Source: Candidatus Agathobaculum intestinipullorum (lineage in GTDB: Bacteria; Bacillota; Clostridia; Oscillospirales; Butyricicoccaceae). From it: a stretch of DNA of 64,000 nt. The position numbers and the translations under genes are program-made. The notes beneath the pieces were generated by a model. The model searched no databases. It saw nothing but the letters and a program-made list of their open reading frames with translations, and was not told the origin of the DNA. Below are positions 1 through 9,480 of this stretch, piece after piece (position 1 is the stretch's first letter; each line of letters opens with the position of its first letter). The DNA lies in the NCBI GenBank assembly GCA_019117485.1, contig DWZQ01000015.1:1-64000 (forward strand). Direction: 5' to 3'.

Positions 1-2
1 CC

Positions 3-335
3 AAGTATTACTGGGGCTGGGCGGCGGTGCTGCTGATTTTGGCGGCGGCGGTGCTGCTGCCGGTCTGGGGTTTCCGCATTGCGCGGCGGCAGACCGGCCT
101 GCTCGCGCGCAGCGTGTGCATGGGCGTGATGGCGACCTTTGCGCTGCAAACCCTGATGTATGTGCTGCAAAACTGCGGCATTATCCTGATTGCGAGCTAC
201 GGGCTGCCGCTGCTGTCTTACGGCGGCAACTATCTGTGCCAGACTATGCTGCTGCTTGGCCTGCTGCTGTCCGCACAGCGGTCGGGACAGCTGGAAAGCG
301 GCCTTGCGCCGCAAAGCTCGCGCTCGGTACAATGA
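3..335 (+). CDS. FtsW/RodA/SpoVE family protein, C-terminal fragment (5' end outside window)
   Basis: C-terminal motif ASYGLPLLSYGGNYL typical of SEDS proteins; frame open to window edge. Confidence 0.75.
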   Translation, partial: KYYWGWAAVLLILAAAVLLPVWGFRIARRQTGLLARSVCMGVMATFALQTLMYVLQNCGIILIASYGLPLLSYGGNYLCQTMLLLGLLLSAQRSGQLESGLAPQSSRSVQ

Positions 336-348
336 GCACATAAAAATA

Positions 349-390
349 CCCTCTGTATAGGTTTGCATTTCCTATACAGAGGGTTTTCTT
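349..390 (+). terminator. Intrinsic terminator, possibly bidirectional between convergent genes
   Basis: ccctctgtatagg / cctatacagaggg stem followed by ttttctt. Confidence 0.85.
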
Positions 391-1912
391 ATTCAGTGGG
401 AGCCACAGCACTGTCGCCGCCCTCGGGTGCGGGCGGGATCAGGAACCAGAACGCGATACCGCCCGGCACGTTCTCCGCACCGCAGTTTCCGTGCAACGTG
501 TCCGCGATGGCGCGCACCAACGACAAGCCAATGCCCGTGCCGCCCGCCTCGCGCGTGCGGGCGCGGTCGGTGCGGTAGAACTTCTCCCAGATCTTGGGCA
601 ACTCATCCTCCGGCAGCCCCTCGCCCTCGTTGAACACGGTCAGACGGGTACCTGCATCGGTCTGCGCGGCAGAAATTTCGATATGGCCGCCCGCCTCGGT
701 GTACCGGATGGCGTTGGACAGGTAATTCATCAACACCTGCTGAAGCAGGTCGCCATCCGTGCGGACGGTGACCGTTGTGTTGTCATACTGCACGACCAGC
801 CCGCGCGCTTCGCACAGCACAGCAGTCTTGTGCACCGTCTCGGCGCACAGCGCGTGCAGGTCGATATCCTCCAGATAGGGCTGCTCCGCGCCCAACTCCA
901 ATTTAGACAGGCTAAGCAGCTGCATGACCAGCTTATTCATATGATCGGCTTCGTCCGCGATGGTGTCGCAATAGAACTTGCGATCCTCGGGGTCGTCGGC
1001 CACGCCTGCGGTCAAGCCCTCGGCGTAGCCTTGGATGAGCGCGATCGGCGTTTTCAGCTCGTGCGACACGTTGACGATAAACTCGCGCCGCATCGCGTCA
1101 ATACGCTCCTTTTTCTCAATTTCCTGCGCCAACTGGTCGTTGGACTGTTTCAGTTCTCCGATGGTTTGCTCCAGATAGGCGCTCAGCCGGTTGAGCGACT
1201 GGCCGAGGCGGTCGATCTCATCGCTGCCGCCGGTCTGGCATTTTTGGGAAAAGTCCAATTCGCTCATGCGGTCGGCTACACCGGCCATATTGACCAGCGG
1301 CCGTGTAAACTGCCGCGAAATGAAATAGCCGCAGATCAGGCAGAACAATAACGCAACACCGCCCGCAATCAGCAGAAATACCAGATTAAGCGAAGAATTC
1401 TGCTCGATAAACGCATAGGGTACATAGGCAAACAGGCATTGCTCCGCAGATTTATCCAGCGAACCCACCAGACAGAGATATTGGTCACCGTCCCAGAGCT
1501 TGACGCTCAAAAACTGGTAATTATGCCGCCTGAGCACTTCCGTGTTGCAATTTTGCGCAATTGACCGCAGGATAGCATAGCCGCGCAGGTCGAAATCCGG
1601 CTGCAAGGCACCCTGCCCATTGCTCGCGCCGGAAACAAATGAGGAATATTGCACCACACCGTCCGATGAAACGACGGCCAACCGGATAGTGCTCCGGTTT
1701 TCGTAACTGTCCAGTACGGTAGCGATCTCCTCCATATCGCCCGTGTAACTGGAGCGGATGCTCTGATAGGCGTTGCGCAGTTCATTGCGCCGCGTGAGCA
1801 TGTAGTAATCCTGATAGAAAAACAGGTTGAGCAGCAGCAGCATGCCGATAAAGACCACCGCAACCGCGCTGATTACAGCAAAAAACTGAAAGCGAATTGA
1901 ACGGCGTTTCAT
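389..1912 (-). CDS. Two-component sensor histidine kinase (HAMP, HisKA, HATPase)
   Basis: NVSHELKTPIALIQGYAEG H-box, GGTGIGLSLVRAI G-box, N-terminal TM segments. Confidence 0.95.
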   Translation of the reverse strand: MKRRSIRFQFFAVISAVAVVFIGMLLLLNLFFYQDYYMLTRRNELRNAYQSIRSSYTGDMEEIATVLDSYENRSTIRLAVVSSDGVVQYSSFVSGASNGQGALQPDFDLRGYAILRSIAQNCNTEVLRRHNYQFLSVKLWDGDQYLCLVGSLDKSAEQCLFAYVPYAFIEQNSSLNLVFLLIAGGVALLFCLICGYFISRQFTRPLVNMAGVADRMSELDFSQKCQTGGSDEIDRLGQSLNRLSAYLEQTIGELKQSNDQLAQEIEKKERIDAMRREFIVNVSHELKTPIALIQGYAEGLTAGVADDPEDRKFYCDTIADEADHMNKLVMQLLSLSKLELGAEQPYLEDIDLHALCAETVHKTAVLCEARGLVVQYDNTTVTVRTDGDLLQQVLMNYLSNAIRYTEAGGHIEISAAQTDAGTRLTVFNEGEGLPEDELPKIWEKFYRTDRARTREAGGTGIGLSLVRAIADTLHGNCGAENVPGGIAFWFLIPPAPEGGDSAVAPTE

Positions 1913-1914
1913 AG

Positions 1915-2595
1915 TCAGCCCTCAAAGCGGTAGCCATAGCCTCGCACGGTTGCGATCATGGAACCGCAATCGCCCAGCTTGGCGCGCAGTTTTTTCACAT
2001 GGGTATCGACTGTACGCAGGTCGCCGAAGTAGTCGTAGCCCCACACGGCATTTAAAATGCTCTCTCGTGACAACGCGATCGCGCGGTTGTTCTTGAAATA
2101 GACCAGCAACTCGTACTCCTTGGGTGTCAAGTCGATGGCCGAACCATCCACCGAAACCTCACGCCGCAGTTCATTGATCGACAACGCGCCAAACTGTTCG
2201 ACCGGTGCGCCTGTGCGCCCCTCGCGCTTGAGCAGCGCGCGTACACGCGCGGCCAACACGATCGGGGAAAACGGCTTGGTGACATAATCGTCCGCGCCGC
2301 CCTCCAACCCGCGCACCTGGTCAGCGTCCTCGGCGCGGGCGGTCAGCAGCATGACGGGCAGGTGCTTGCCGCCACACTCCTGCGCGCGTAGCTCACGCAA
2401 TATTTCGAAACCGTCCATACCGGGCATCATCACATCCAGAATGGCAAGGTCAAGCCCGGCATGTTTATTTTCTAAAATATGCAACGCCTCGGTGCCGTCC
2501 GCAGCCTCGACGATGGTGTGTCCATCCCGCTTGAGGAAGTCGCTGACCAGTCGGCGGATGCGCGCCTCGTCATCCGCAATCAAAATCGTAGACAT
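1915..2595 (-). CDS. OmpR/PhoB-type response regulator (start chosen at MSTILIADDEARIRR)
   Basis: Receiver domain (DD, LAILDVMMPG, K) plus winged-helix; adjacent to histidine kinase. Confidence 0.95.
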   Translation of the reverse strand: MSTILIADDEARIRRLVSDFLKRDGHTIVEAADGTEALHILENKHAGLDLAILDVMMPGMDGFEILRELRAQECGGKHLPVMLLTARAEDADQVRGLEGGADDYVTKPFSPIVLAARVRALLKREGRTGAPVEQFGALSINELRREVSVDGSAIDLTPKEYELLVYFKNNRAIALSRESILNAVWGYDYFGDLRTVDTHVKKLRAKLGDCGSMIATVRGYGYRFEG

Positions 2596-2694
2596 AGCAA
2601 TCCCACCTTCATTCTTTAATACAGATTGAGTATACGGCCGCAATTTGTCCGTTGTGTGAACAAATCCGGGCGGAATGGTGGTTTTTACACAGGC

Positions 2695-3558
2695 TCAGCC
2701 GTCCGCCCCGTCCTGCTCCAGCACCAGCCGATAGAGGGCGTTTTTCTTGACGCCAGCCGCAGCGGAAACCGCTTTGACCGCGTCCTTCTGTGTCTCACCG
2801 GCGGCCACGCGGCGGCGCACCTCATCGGCGGCAGCAGAAAGGCGTGCATCCTCGGTTTCCAGCGTGTCGGCCGCCGCAGGCGCGCCCTCGACCGTCAGCA
2901 CAAACTCACCGCGCGGCGGCGTTTCGTCAAAGTAGGCGACCGCCTCGTCCAGCGTCATACGCAGGGTCTGCTCGTGCAGCTTGGTCAGTTCGCGCGAAAG
3001 CGCAATGCGCCGCCCGCCGCCGAACGCTGCGGCAAGGTCGCGCAGCGTCGCACACAATTTATGCGGCGCTTCGTAGAAAATCATCGTGCGCGTTTCTTCT
3101 TTGAGCGATTCCAGATGCTCACGCCGCGCTTTTTTGTTCACCGACAGAAAACCCTCGAAGCACCAGCGGCCGGTCGGCAGGCCGGAGGCGGCAAGCCCGC
3201 ACACGGCGGCACAGCAGCCGGGAATCGGCACAACCGGCACGCCGTTTGCGGCGCACAGCGCGACCAAATCCTCGCCGGGGTCGGATACGGCAGGCGTGCC
3301 CGCATCGGTGACGAGCGCGCAGCTTTCGCCCGCCAGCAGCTTTTGCAGCACCTCCTCGCCGCGCGCACGTCGGTTGTGCTCATAGTACGAGATGAGCGGC
3401 TTGCGCGGCAGAGCACAGGCCGTCAGCAGTTTTTGGGTCACGCGTGTGTCCTCGGCGGCGATGAAATCAACCGAGGAGAGCACCTCGCGCGCACGGGGCG
3501 ACAGGTCGCCCAGATTGCCGATTGGCGTAGCGACCAGATACAGGATAGCTTCACTCAT
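2695..3558 (-). CDS. rsmI: 16S rRNA (cytidine1402-2'-O)-methyltransferase
   Basis: LYLVATPIGNLGDLSPRAREVL, AAEDTRVTQKLL, ALVTDAGTPAVSDPG. Confidence 0.95.
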   Translation of the reverse strand: MSEAILYLVATPIGNLGDLSPRAREVLSSVDFIAAEDTRVTQKLLTACALPRKPLISYYEHNRRARGEEVLQKLLAGESCALVTDAGTPAVSDPGEDLVALCAANGVPVVPIPGCCAAVCGLAASGLPTGRWCFEGFLSVNKKARREHLESLKEETRTMIFYEAPHKLCATLRDLAAAFGGGRRIALSRELTKLHEQTLRMTLDEAVAYFDETPPRGEFVLTVEGAPAAADTLETEDARLSAAADEVRRRVAAGETQKDAVKAVSAAAGVKKNALYRLVLEQDGADG

Positions 3559-3578
3559 AGCAATATTTCCTCAATATA

Positions 3579-4268
3579 TTATTTTCCGTATATTCTTTGA
3601 TATTCTTCACTATCCACCAGCAGCGGCGGCTCAACGTTCAGCCCCTCCGGGCTGCCGCCCTTGCGACACTCAACCAGCACCGCGCTCGGTGCTGCCGCGG
3701 CATTCTGATGCACAAACCGCAGCCGCTTGGGCACGAGCCTCACGCGGTCGAGCGCCTGAAGCAGCACCCACAACCGCTCGGGACGGAATACAAAGGCCGC
3801 TTTGCCGCCCGTGTGCAGCACAAAGGACGTGGCAACGGCAACTTCTTCAACCGTGCAAGTGCCTTCCTGCCGGGCGGTGCGCTTTTCCGGTGAGGGCGCG
3901 CTTTTGCCCGCCGTGCGGTCAAAATAGGGCGGGTTACAGATAACGTAGTCCATACTGCCATGCGGAAAAATCGTGCGGATCGCACGCAAGTCGCCCTGCA
4001 CAGCGGTGATATCCACGCCGTTATCCGCGATGGATGCACGGAACAGCTCGAGCGGTTCCGGCTGCAATTCCAGCCCGGTGATTGTAAGGTCAGGACGATA
4101 GATCAGCAGCGCGAGCGCACCCGTACCGCAGCCAAGATCGAGCACCTTGGCATTGCGGCGCGGTTTGGCGAACGACGAGAGCAGCACGCTGTCCTGCCCG
4201 AGTTTGAAAAAGCGGTCGTCCTGCCGCAGCGTCAGGCCGTTCGGCAGCGTTTCGATGGTTTGCGGCAT
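3579..4268 (-). CDS. Class I SAM methyltransferase, tRNA1(Val) adenine-N6 (TrmN6) family
   Basis: VLDLGCGTGALALL and NPPYF motifs; start at MPQTIETLPNG. Confidence 0.9.
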   Translation of the reverse strand: MPQTIETLPNGLTLRQDDRFFKLGQDSVLLSSFAKPRRNAKVLDLGCGTGALALLIYRPDLTITGLELQPEPLELFRASIADNGVDITAVQGDLRAIRTIFPHGSMDYVICNPPYFDRTAGKSAPSPEKRTARQEGTCTVEEVAVATSFVLHTGGKAAFVFRPERLWVLLQALDRVRLVPKRLRFVHQNAAAAPSAVLVECRKGGSPEGLNVEPPLLVDSEEYQRIYGK

Positions 4269-4332
4269 GGTTCTCCTTCCTCCTTGCACCGATGCGAAAG
4301 GCCGGCCAGCCGGCCGGCCTTTTGACATCGGT

Positions 4333-4710
4333 TCATGCTTTGTCGGTATACCGCCGCGCGTGCTCCTTGAGCTTGTCGAACGTCTCCGCGCTGATGACAT
4401 GCTCGATGCGGCAGGCGTCCTCGGCGGCGGTTTCGGGCGATACGCCCAGAATGGTCAGCAGCTCGGTGAGCACGGTGTGGCGCTCGTAGATGGTTTCTGC
4501 AATCTGCAAGCCGGACTCGGTCAGCCCGAGCAGGCCGTTCTGGTCGATCGAAACATAGCCGTTGTCCCGCAATAGTCCCACCGCACGGCTGATGCTCGGC
4601 TTGGAGAAGCCGGTGTAGTGCGCCACGTCGATCGAGCGCACCTGTCCGTTGCGCTGCATAAGCACAAGGATGGCTTCCAGATAATTTTCCGCACTTTCCT
4701 GAATTTTCAC
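4333..4710 (-). CDS. DtxR/MntR-family metal-dependent transcriptional regulator
   Basis: ENYLEAILVLMQRNGQVRSIDVAHYTGFSKPSISRAVGLL; ERHTVLTELLTILGV. Confidence 0.9.
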   Translation of the reverse strand: MKIQESAENYLEAILVLMQRNGQVRSIDVAHYTGFSKPSISRAVGLLRDNGYVSIDQNGLLGLTESGLQIAETIYERHTVLTELLTILGVSPETAAEDACRIEHVISAETFDKLKEHARRYTDKA

Positions 4711-4931
4711 GGGGCGGCCTCCTTTTTTCGGGCAATCCAGTGCCCGCCAATGGTTGCTTTTATTGTAGCATGCCCGGCGTTTTTTGGCAATATCAGCGCG
4801 GCGCGGCCAAACGGGGAAAACGACAGGAAAGATAGGCTTTCCATTTGTTTTGCCGCTGTGCTATAATAAATCATATAGCAGCAGCCGGCCGATTGGCAGC
4901 TGCCGCAATGGACAAAAAGGAGGGAGCGCTC

Positions 4932-5831
4932 ATGGAGCAGCATCTGTTCAACAATACGCAGATCCTCGCGTGGCTGCAATATTTTTCGGAAAACACGCAG
5001 GTCGATCTGGAAAAGGTCAAAATCCTCGACATCACCCGCAAGAACAAAAACCTCATCCCGACCGTCGAATCCAACGACGCGGTGCTCGTGTTCACCGAGG
5101 CCGGCCACGCGGACATCTTCTACCGCATGTGGGATGCCGGGCTGGGCGAGTGCGACGTGTGGTACAACACCGGCTCCGACCCCTCCGGCCCGATCGAGCA
5201 TAACAAGCTGCGCGACATGATCAACCGCGGCATCAACGCCTCGGCGGCCATGTTGATTTTGAACCCCAACGCCCGCTCGACCTACAAGATCGGCATGCGC
5301 AACTCGAGCTTTTCACGCGGGTCGATCCACTACGTCGGCAGCGAAATCCGCGCGGTCATCCTCAATAAGATGCACATCGCGTCGAACGATACGGTCTGCA
5401 TCATCTCGGGCGAGTCGATCGCGGTCGAGTCCGCCATCATCGCGGGCGAAGGCACGGTCATTGCGGTTGAGTATAACCAGAACGACCGCCGCACGATGGA
5501 GGAAAACATCGAGCAGTTCGGCCTGAACAATATCCAGATCATCGACCATGTCGACGACGAAACCATGAAGGACTTACCTGTGCCCAGCCTGACCATGCTG
5601 GTGGCTTCTGCGAGCATGGAGCAGGAGATCGAGTGCCTGCTGCGTCTCAACCCGCACATGGAGTTCGTTATCTATACGCTCGACTTCCGCTGCGCCGCGT
5701 CCATCCCGGATTTGTTTGCACGCTATGGCATCGGGGAGACCGAGGTCATCCAGATTGCGGTGTCCAAACTCACGGGCAAGCACACCTTTGTCACCGAACC
5801 CGCCCCGTGGCTGATCTCTGGCAAAGCCTGA
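4932..5831 (+). CDS. Stand-alone CobL/CbiE-CbiT-like protein (precorrin methyltransferase fold), function uncertain
   Basis: C-terminal CbiT-like GSEIRAVILNKMHI...ESAIIAGEGTVIAVEYNQNDRRTMEENIEQFGLNNI; no neighbouring corrinoid genes. Confidence 0.65.
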   Translation: MEQHLFNNTQILAWLQYFSENTQVDLEKVKILDITRKNKNLIPTVESNDAVLVFTEAGHADIFYRMWDAGLGECDVWYNTGSDPSGPIEHNKLRDMINRGINASAAMLILNPNARSTYKIGMRNSSFSRGSIHYVGSEIRAVILNKMHIASNDTVCIISGESIAVESAIIAGEGTVIAVEYNQNDRRTMEENIEQFGLNNIQIIDHVDDETMKDLPVPSLTMLVASASMEQEIECLLRLNPHMEFVIYTLDFRCAASIPDLFARYGIGETEVIQIAVSKLTGKHTFVTEPAPWLISGKA

Positions 5832-5876
5832 ACCTGTCCGCATGAGAAAAACATCTGTTTTTGTGCGAAATGACGA

Positions 5877-5905
5877 TTGACAGGTTGTTATCTCTTTATT
5901 ATAAT
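5877..5905 (+). promoter_or_regulatory. Sigma-A promoter TTGACA-17-TATAAT upstream of T-box leader
   Basis: Exact consensus -35 and -10 with 17 bp spacing. Confidence 0.9.
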
Positions 5906-5911
5906 AAAGTG

Positions 5912-6180
5912 CAGTTATGAAAAACATCCCAAAGATGATGAGGGAGACAGTAGGATCGTTTCCAAACGCCAAAGCGAGCCGGGGTATGGTGCAAGCCCGG
6001 CGCCAGTAGGACGATGCCGAAGATCACTCCGGAGTTGCAGCCCGAACCCCACAGGAAGTAGGTGCTGACGGTTTTCCCCGTTACAGGAAGCGCGTATGAT
6101 GGTACGCTGTAAATGGGTGGTATAACGTGGGCTGATGCAGGCTTCCGTCCCTTTACAAAGGGACGGAAGCCTTTTTTGTC
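5912..6180 (+). promoter_or_regulatory. T-box leader, likely Ile (ATC) specifier, controlling the 2-oxoacid:ferredoxin oxidoreductase operon
   Basis: AGTAGG, GAGCCGGGG..GGTGCAAGCCCGG distal stem I, GAAG-ATC-A specifier region, AAATGGGTGGTATAACGTGG T-box, terminator ggcttccgtccctttacaaagggacggaagccttttttt. Confidence 0.85.
6139..6178 (+). terminator. T-box-associated intrinsic terminator
   Basis: ggcttccgtccc tttacaaa gggacggaagcc tttttt. Confidence 0.9.
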
Positions 6181-6215
6181 CCCCATCGGACAACAACATA
6201 ACAGGAGGAAGCGAC

Positions 6216-6791
6216 ATGAAAAACATGGTGGAAATCCGCTGGCATGGCCGCGGCGGACAGGGCGCCAAAACCGCCTGCCTGCTGCTGGCAGACGCGGCGT
6301 TCGCCTCAGGTAAATATGTACAGGGCTTTCCGGAATACGGCCCGGAGCGCATGGGCGCGCCGATTACAGCCTATAACCGCATTTCGGACGAGCGCTGCAC
6401 GATCCACTCCAACATTTACGAGCCGGACTACGTCGTCGTAGTCGACGAAACGCTGCTGCAATCGGTCGACGTGACGCATGGCTTAAACCCCAAGGGCGCG
6501 ATTGTTATCAACACGCACAAATCGCCTGACGAGGTGCGCCCGCTGCTGCGCGGTTATGAGGGCCGCGTCTACACGATCGACGCGCGCGCCATTTCCGAAC
6601 GCACGCTCGGCAAGTATTTCCCCAACACGCCCATGCTCGCCGCAATCGTCAAAGTCAGCGGCGTGCTCGACCCGTGGCGCTTCCAGTCGGATATGGAAGC
6701 TTCGTTCAAGCATAAGTTTTCCACCAAGCCGCAGGTCATCGCAGGCAACATGGAGTGCCTGACCCAGTCTCTCAAGGAGGTGCGCGGATAA
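6216..6791 (+). CDS. 2-oxoacid:ferredoxin oxidoreductase, gamma subunit
   Basis: VEIRWHGRGGQGAKTACLLLADAAF...FPEYGPERMGAPI. Confidence 0.93.
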   Translation: MKNMVEIRWHGRGGQGAKTACLLLADAAFASGKYVQGFPEYGPERMGAPITAYNRISDERCTIHSNIYEPDYVVVVDETLLQSVDVTHGLNPKGAIVINTHKSPDEVRPLLRGYEGRVYTIDARAISERTLGKYFPNTPMLAAIVKVSGVLDPWRFQSDMEASFKHKFSTKPQVIAGNMECLTQSLKEVRG

Positions 6792-7096
6792 TGGCAAAGT
6801 GCGCAAAGGATATTAGCGAACAGTCGCCGTGGCAGGATCTGACCCCGGGCGGCGAAATTTATGAGGGCGGCACCGCCCGCCTGACCATGACCGGCGAATG
6901 GCGTGCCAACATCCCGGTCTGGCACGAGGAAAAGTGCAAGCAGTGCCTGCTGTGCGCGCCGTTCTGCCCGGATTCGTCCATCCCGGTGACAGACGGCAAA
7001 CGTGCGGATTTCGATTTTGACCACTGCAAGGGCTGCGGCATCTGCTGGAAGGTGTGCCCCTTCGGCGCGATCGACTTTGTGAAGGAGGAAAAGTGA
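6791..7096 (+). CDS. 2-oxoacid:ferredoxin oxidoreductase, delta (2[4Fe-4S]) subunit
   Basis: CKQCLLCAPFCPDSS and CKGCGICWKVCPFGAI; overlaps flanking genes. Confidence 0.95.
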   Translation: MAKCAKDISEQSPWQDLTPGGEIYEGGTARLTMTGEWRANIPVWHEEKCKQCLLCAPFCPDSSIPVTDGKRADFDFDHCKGCGICWKVCPFGAIDFVKEEK

Positions 7097-8295
7097 TGAG
7101 CATCCGAGACCGGCTTTCGGGCAACGAGGCGGTTGCCTACGCCATGCGGCAGATCAACCCGGACGTGTTCGCCGCCTTCCCCATCACGCCCTCGACCGAG
7201 ATCCCGCAGTACTTCGCGCAGTATGTCGCGGACGGCAAGGTGGACACCGAATATGTGACCGTTGAGTCCGAGCACTCGTCGATGTCGACCTGCATCGGTG
7301 CATCGGCGGCTGGTGTGCGCGCCGTGACCGCAACTTCATCCTGCGGCCTTGCCTATATGTATGAACTGCTGTATGTGGCGGCGTCCTCCCGTCTGCCGAT
7401 CACGCTGGCGTGCGTCAACCGCGCGCTGACCGGCCCGATTAACATCAATAACGACCATTCGGACTCGATGGGTACGCGCGACGCGGGCTGGATTCAGCTA
7501 TACGCCGAGAATAATCAGGAAGCCTACGACAACTACTTGCAGGCCATGCGCATTTCAGAAACCCCGGATGTGCGCCTGCCGATCATGGTTTGTCAGGACG
7601 GCTTCATCACCTCGCACGCAGTCGAGAACATCCTGCTCGAAGAGGACGACGCGGTCAAAGCGTTCGTTGGTGAGTACCACCCCGAGCACGCGCTGATCGG
7701 CCGCGAAACGCCGCTCGCCGTCGGCCCGTACGATGTTTCGCCCTACTACATGGAGCACAAGGTGCAGCAGGCCGAGGCGATGAAGAACGCCAAGCGGGCG
7801 ATTCTTGACGTTGCAGCCGATTTTGAAAAGACCTTTGGCCGCAAGTACGGCTTTTTTGAGGAATATCAGATGGAGGACGCGGAAGTTGCCATCGTGCTGA
7901 TCGGCTCGACCGCAGGCACGGCCAAGGCATGCATCGACCAACTGCGCGCGGCAGGCCGCAAGGTCGGCCTTATCAAAATCCGCGTGTTCCGCCCGTTCCC
8001 AGCCGAGGAGCTGGCGCAGGCGCTCAGCCACGTCAAGGCGGTTGCCGTGATGGACAAGAGCGAGGGCTTTTCCGCCTGCGGCGGCCCGATTTACGCTGAA
8101 ACCTGCGCTGCCTGCTACGATCTGGACACCCGTCCGGTGCTGATCAACGTGGTGTACGGCCTCGGCGGCCGCGATGTGGCGACCGAGGACATCGCACGGG
8201 TATTCGACCACCTGTTCCTGCTAACCGAAAACGGCGGCAAGGGGCCGAAATACATCCACATGGGCCAGCGCAGCAGCGAAAAGGAGGTGCTCTGA
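7096..8295 (+). CDS. 2-oxoacid:ferredoxin oxidoreductase, alpha subunit (PorA/VorA-like)
   Basis: GNEAVAYAMRQINPDVFAAFPITPSTEI; PININNDHSDSMGTRDAGWIQLYAEN. Confidence 0.95.
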   Translation: MSIRDRLSGNEAVAYAMRQINPDVFAAFPITPSTEIPQYFAQYVADGKVDTEYVTVESEHSSMSTCIGASAAGVRAVTATSSCGLAYMYELLYVAASSRLPITLACVNRALTGPININNDHSDSMGTRDAGWIQLYAENNQEAYDNYLQAMRISETPDVRLPIMVCQDGFITSHAVENILLEEDDAVKAFVGEYHPEHALIGRETPLAVGPYDVSPYYMEHKVQQAEAMKNAKRAILDVAADFEKTFGRKYGFFEEYQMEDAEVAIVLIGSTAGTAKACIDQLRAAGRKVGLIKIRVFRPFPAEELAQALSHVKAVAVMDKSEGFSACGGPIYAETCAACYDLDTRPVLINVVYGLGGRDVATEDIARVFDHLFLLTENGGKGPKYIHMGQRSSEKEVL

Positions 8296-8296
8296 C

Positions 8297-9232
8297 ATGG
8301 CGTACAATCATAAAAAGGAACTGTCCAAGCCCGAGCGCTTTGTCGGCGGCCACCGCCTGTGCGCGGGCTGCGGCGCGGGTTTGGTATGCCGCGGTATGCT
8401 GCGCGCGCTCGACGAGGGTGACAAGGCGGTCGTGTGCAACGCAACCTCGTGCCTTGAGGTTTCGTCCTTCCTGTACCCCTACACCGCTTGGGAGGATTCC
8501 TACATCCACTCCGCGTTCGAGAACGCGGCCGCGACCTGCGGCGGTGTCGAGGCCGCGTACAATGTGCTCAAACGCAAGGGCAAGCTGGATGGCACTTATA
8601 AATTCCTCGCCATCGGCGGCGACGGCGGCACCTACGACATCGGTTTCCAGTCGCTGTCCGGCGCGATGGAGCGCGAGCATGATATGGTTTATTTCTGCTA
8701 CGATAATGAAGCCTACATGAACACCGGCATCCAGCGTTCATCGTCCACGCCGCGCTTCGCCAGCGCGACGACCACGCCGTCCGGTACGGTGTCGGTTGGC
8801 AAAAAGCAGAACAAGAAGAACCTGACCGAGATTATGGCCGCGCACAATATTCCCTATGTTGCGCAGACCACCTTCCTCAGCAACTTCAAGGACTTTCACG
8901 AAAAGGCGCACCGTGCGATCTACACCGAGGGACCGGCGTTCGTCAACGTCATGTCGCCCTGCCCGCGTGGCTGGCAGTATTCGCCTGAGCTGCTGCCCGA
9001 AATCTGTAAAATGGCGGTCGAAACCTGCGTCTGGCCGCTCTATGAGATCATCGAAGGGCGTTGGCACCTGAGCTACATGCCGAAAAACAAGCTGCCGGTG
9101 ACCGAGTTTATGAAGTTACAGGGTCGCTTCAAGCATTGTTTCAAGCCCGGCAACGAGTGGACGCTCGAAGCCGCGCAGCAATACGTCGACGAGCAGTGGG
9201 AGAAGCTACTCGAACGCTGCGAAAACGCATAA
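8297..9232 (+). CDS. 2-oxoacid:ferredoxin oxidoreductase, beta subunit (ThDP-binding)
   Basis: CAGCGAGL, GGDGGTYDIGFQSLSGAMER, NEAYMNTGIQRSSSTP. Confidence 0.95.
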   Translation: MAYNHKKELSKPERFVGGHRLCAGCGAGLVCRGMLRALDEGDKAVVCNATSCLEVSSFLYPYTAWEDSYIHSAFENAAATCGGVEAAYNVLKRKGKLDGTYKFLAIGGDGGTYDIGFQSLSGAMEREHDMVYFCYDNEAYMNTGIQRSSSTPRFASATTTPSGTVSVGKKQNKKNLTEIMAAHNIPYVAQTTFLSNFKDFHEKAHRAIYTEGPAFVNVMSPCPRGWQYSPELLPEICKMAVETCVWPLYEIIEGRWHLSYMPKNKLPVTEFMKLQGRFKHCFKPGNEWTLEAAQQYVDEQWEKLLERCENA

Positions 9233-9243
9233 AAGAAATAAAT

Positions 9244-9288
9244 GCAAAAGCCGTTTCGCGCCTTTTGAGGTACGAAACGGCTTTTGTG
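9244..9288 (+). terminator. Intrinsic terminator of the oxidoreductase operon
   Basis: aaaagccgtttcg / cgaaacggctttt hairpin. Confidence 0.8.
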
Positions 9289-9290
9289 TG

Positions 9291-9480
9291 CTCGCGCGAT
9301 AGCGCGCATAAATCAGAAGTGGACGGCAAGCCGCTCGCTTCATCAAAAGCCCAGCTCTGCCGGGCTTTTGATACCAGTGCGAAGCAAAGTTTCGCGCGTC
9401 GGAACTTTGCGCAGTTTGGGCGGCGTCCGCGCGCTGCGCGGCGCTGCCCTTCGCACCGAAAACGTGTTTTCGGGCGAGCA
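9291..9480 (-). repeat. Multi-hairpin intergenic repeat, copy 1
   Basis: Reverse complement aligns with copies 2-4: CCAAACTGCGCAAAGTTCCGAC..GCGAAACTTTGC and GGTATCAAAAGCCCGGC..GCTGGGCTTTTGAT. Confidence 0.85.

Noticed and set aside
4285-4325. Hairpin gatgcgaaaggccggccagccggccggccttttgacatc as a fifth copy of the multi-hairpin repeat
   Set aside because: Resembles the P4 stem, but no P1-P3 sequences flank it. More simply a terminator or attenuator in the mntR-trmN6 gap; could be a remnant but unsupported.
5912-6180. Cobalamin riboswitch, considered because of the CobL-like gene just upstream
   Set aside because: Lacks the GCCACTG and CCCCGCNACTG-type boxes; stem I and GGGTGG elements fit a T-box.
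9291-9480. Interpreting the repeats as tRNA or rRNA fragments
   Set aside because: No cloverleaf, T-loop GTTCRANYC in the right context, or rRNA-like conserved segments; the stems differ between copies.
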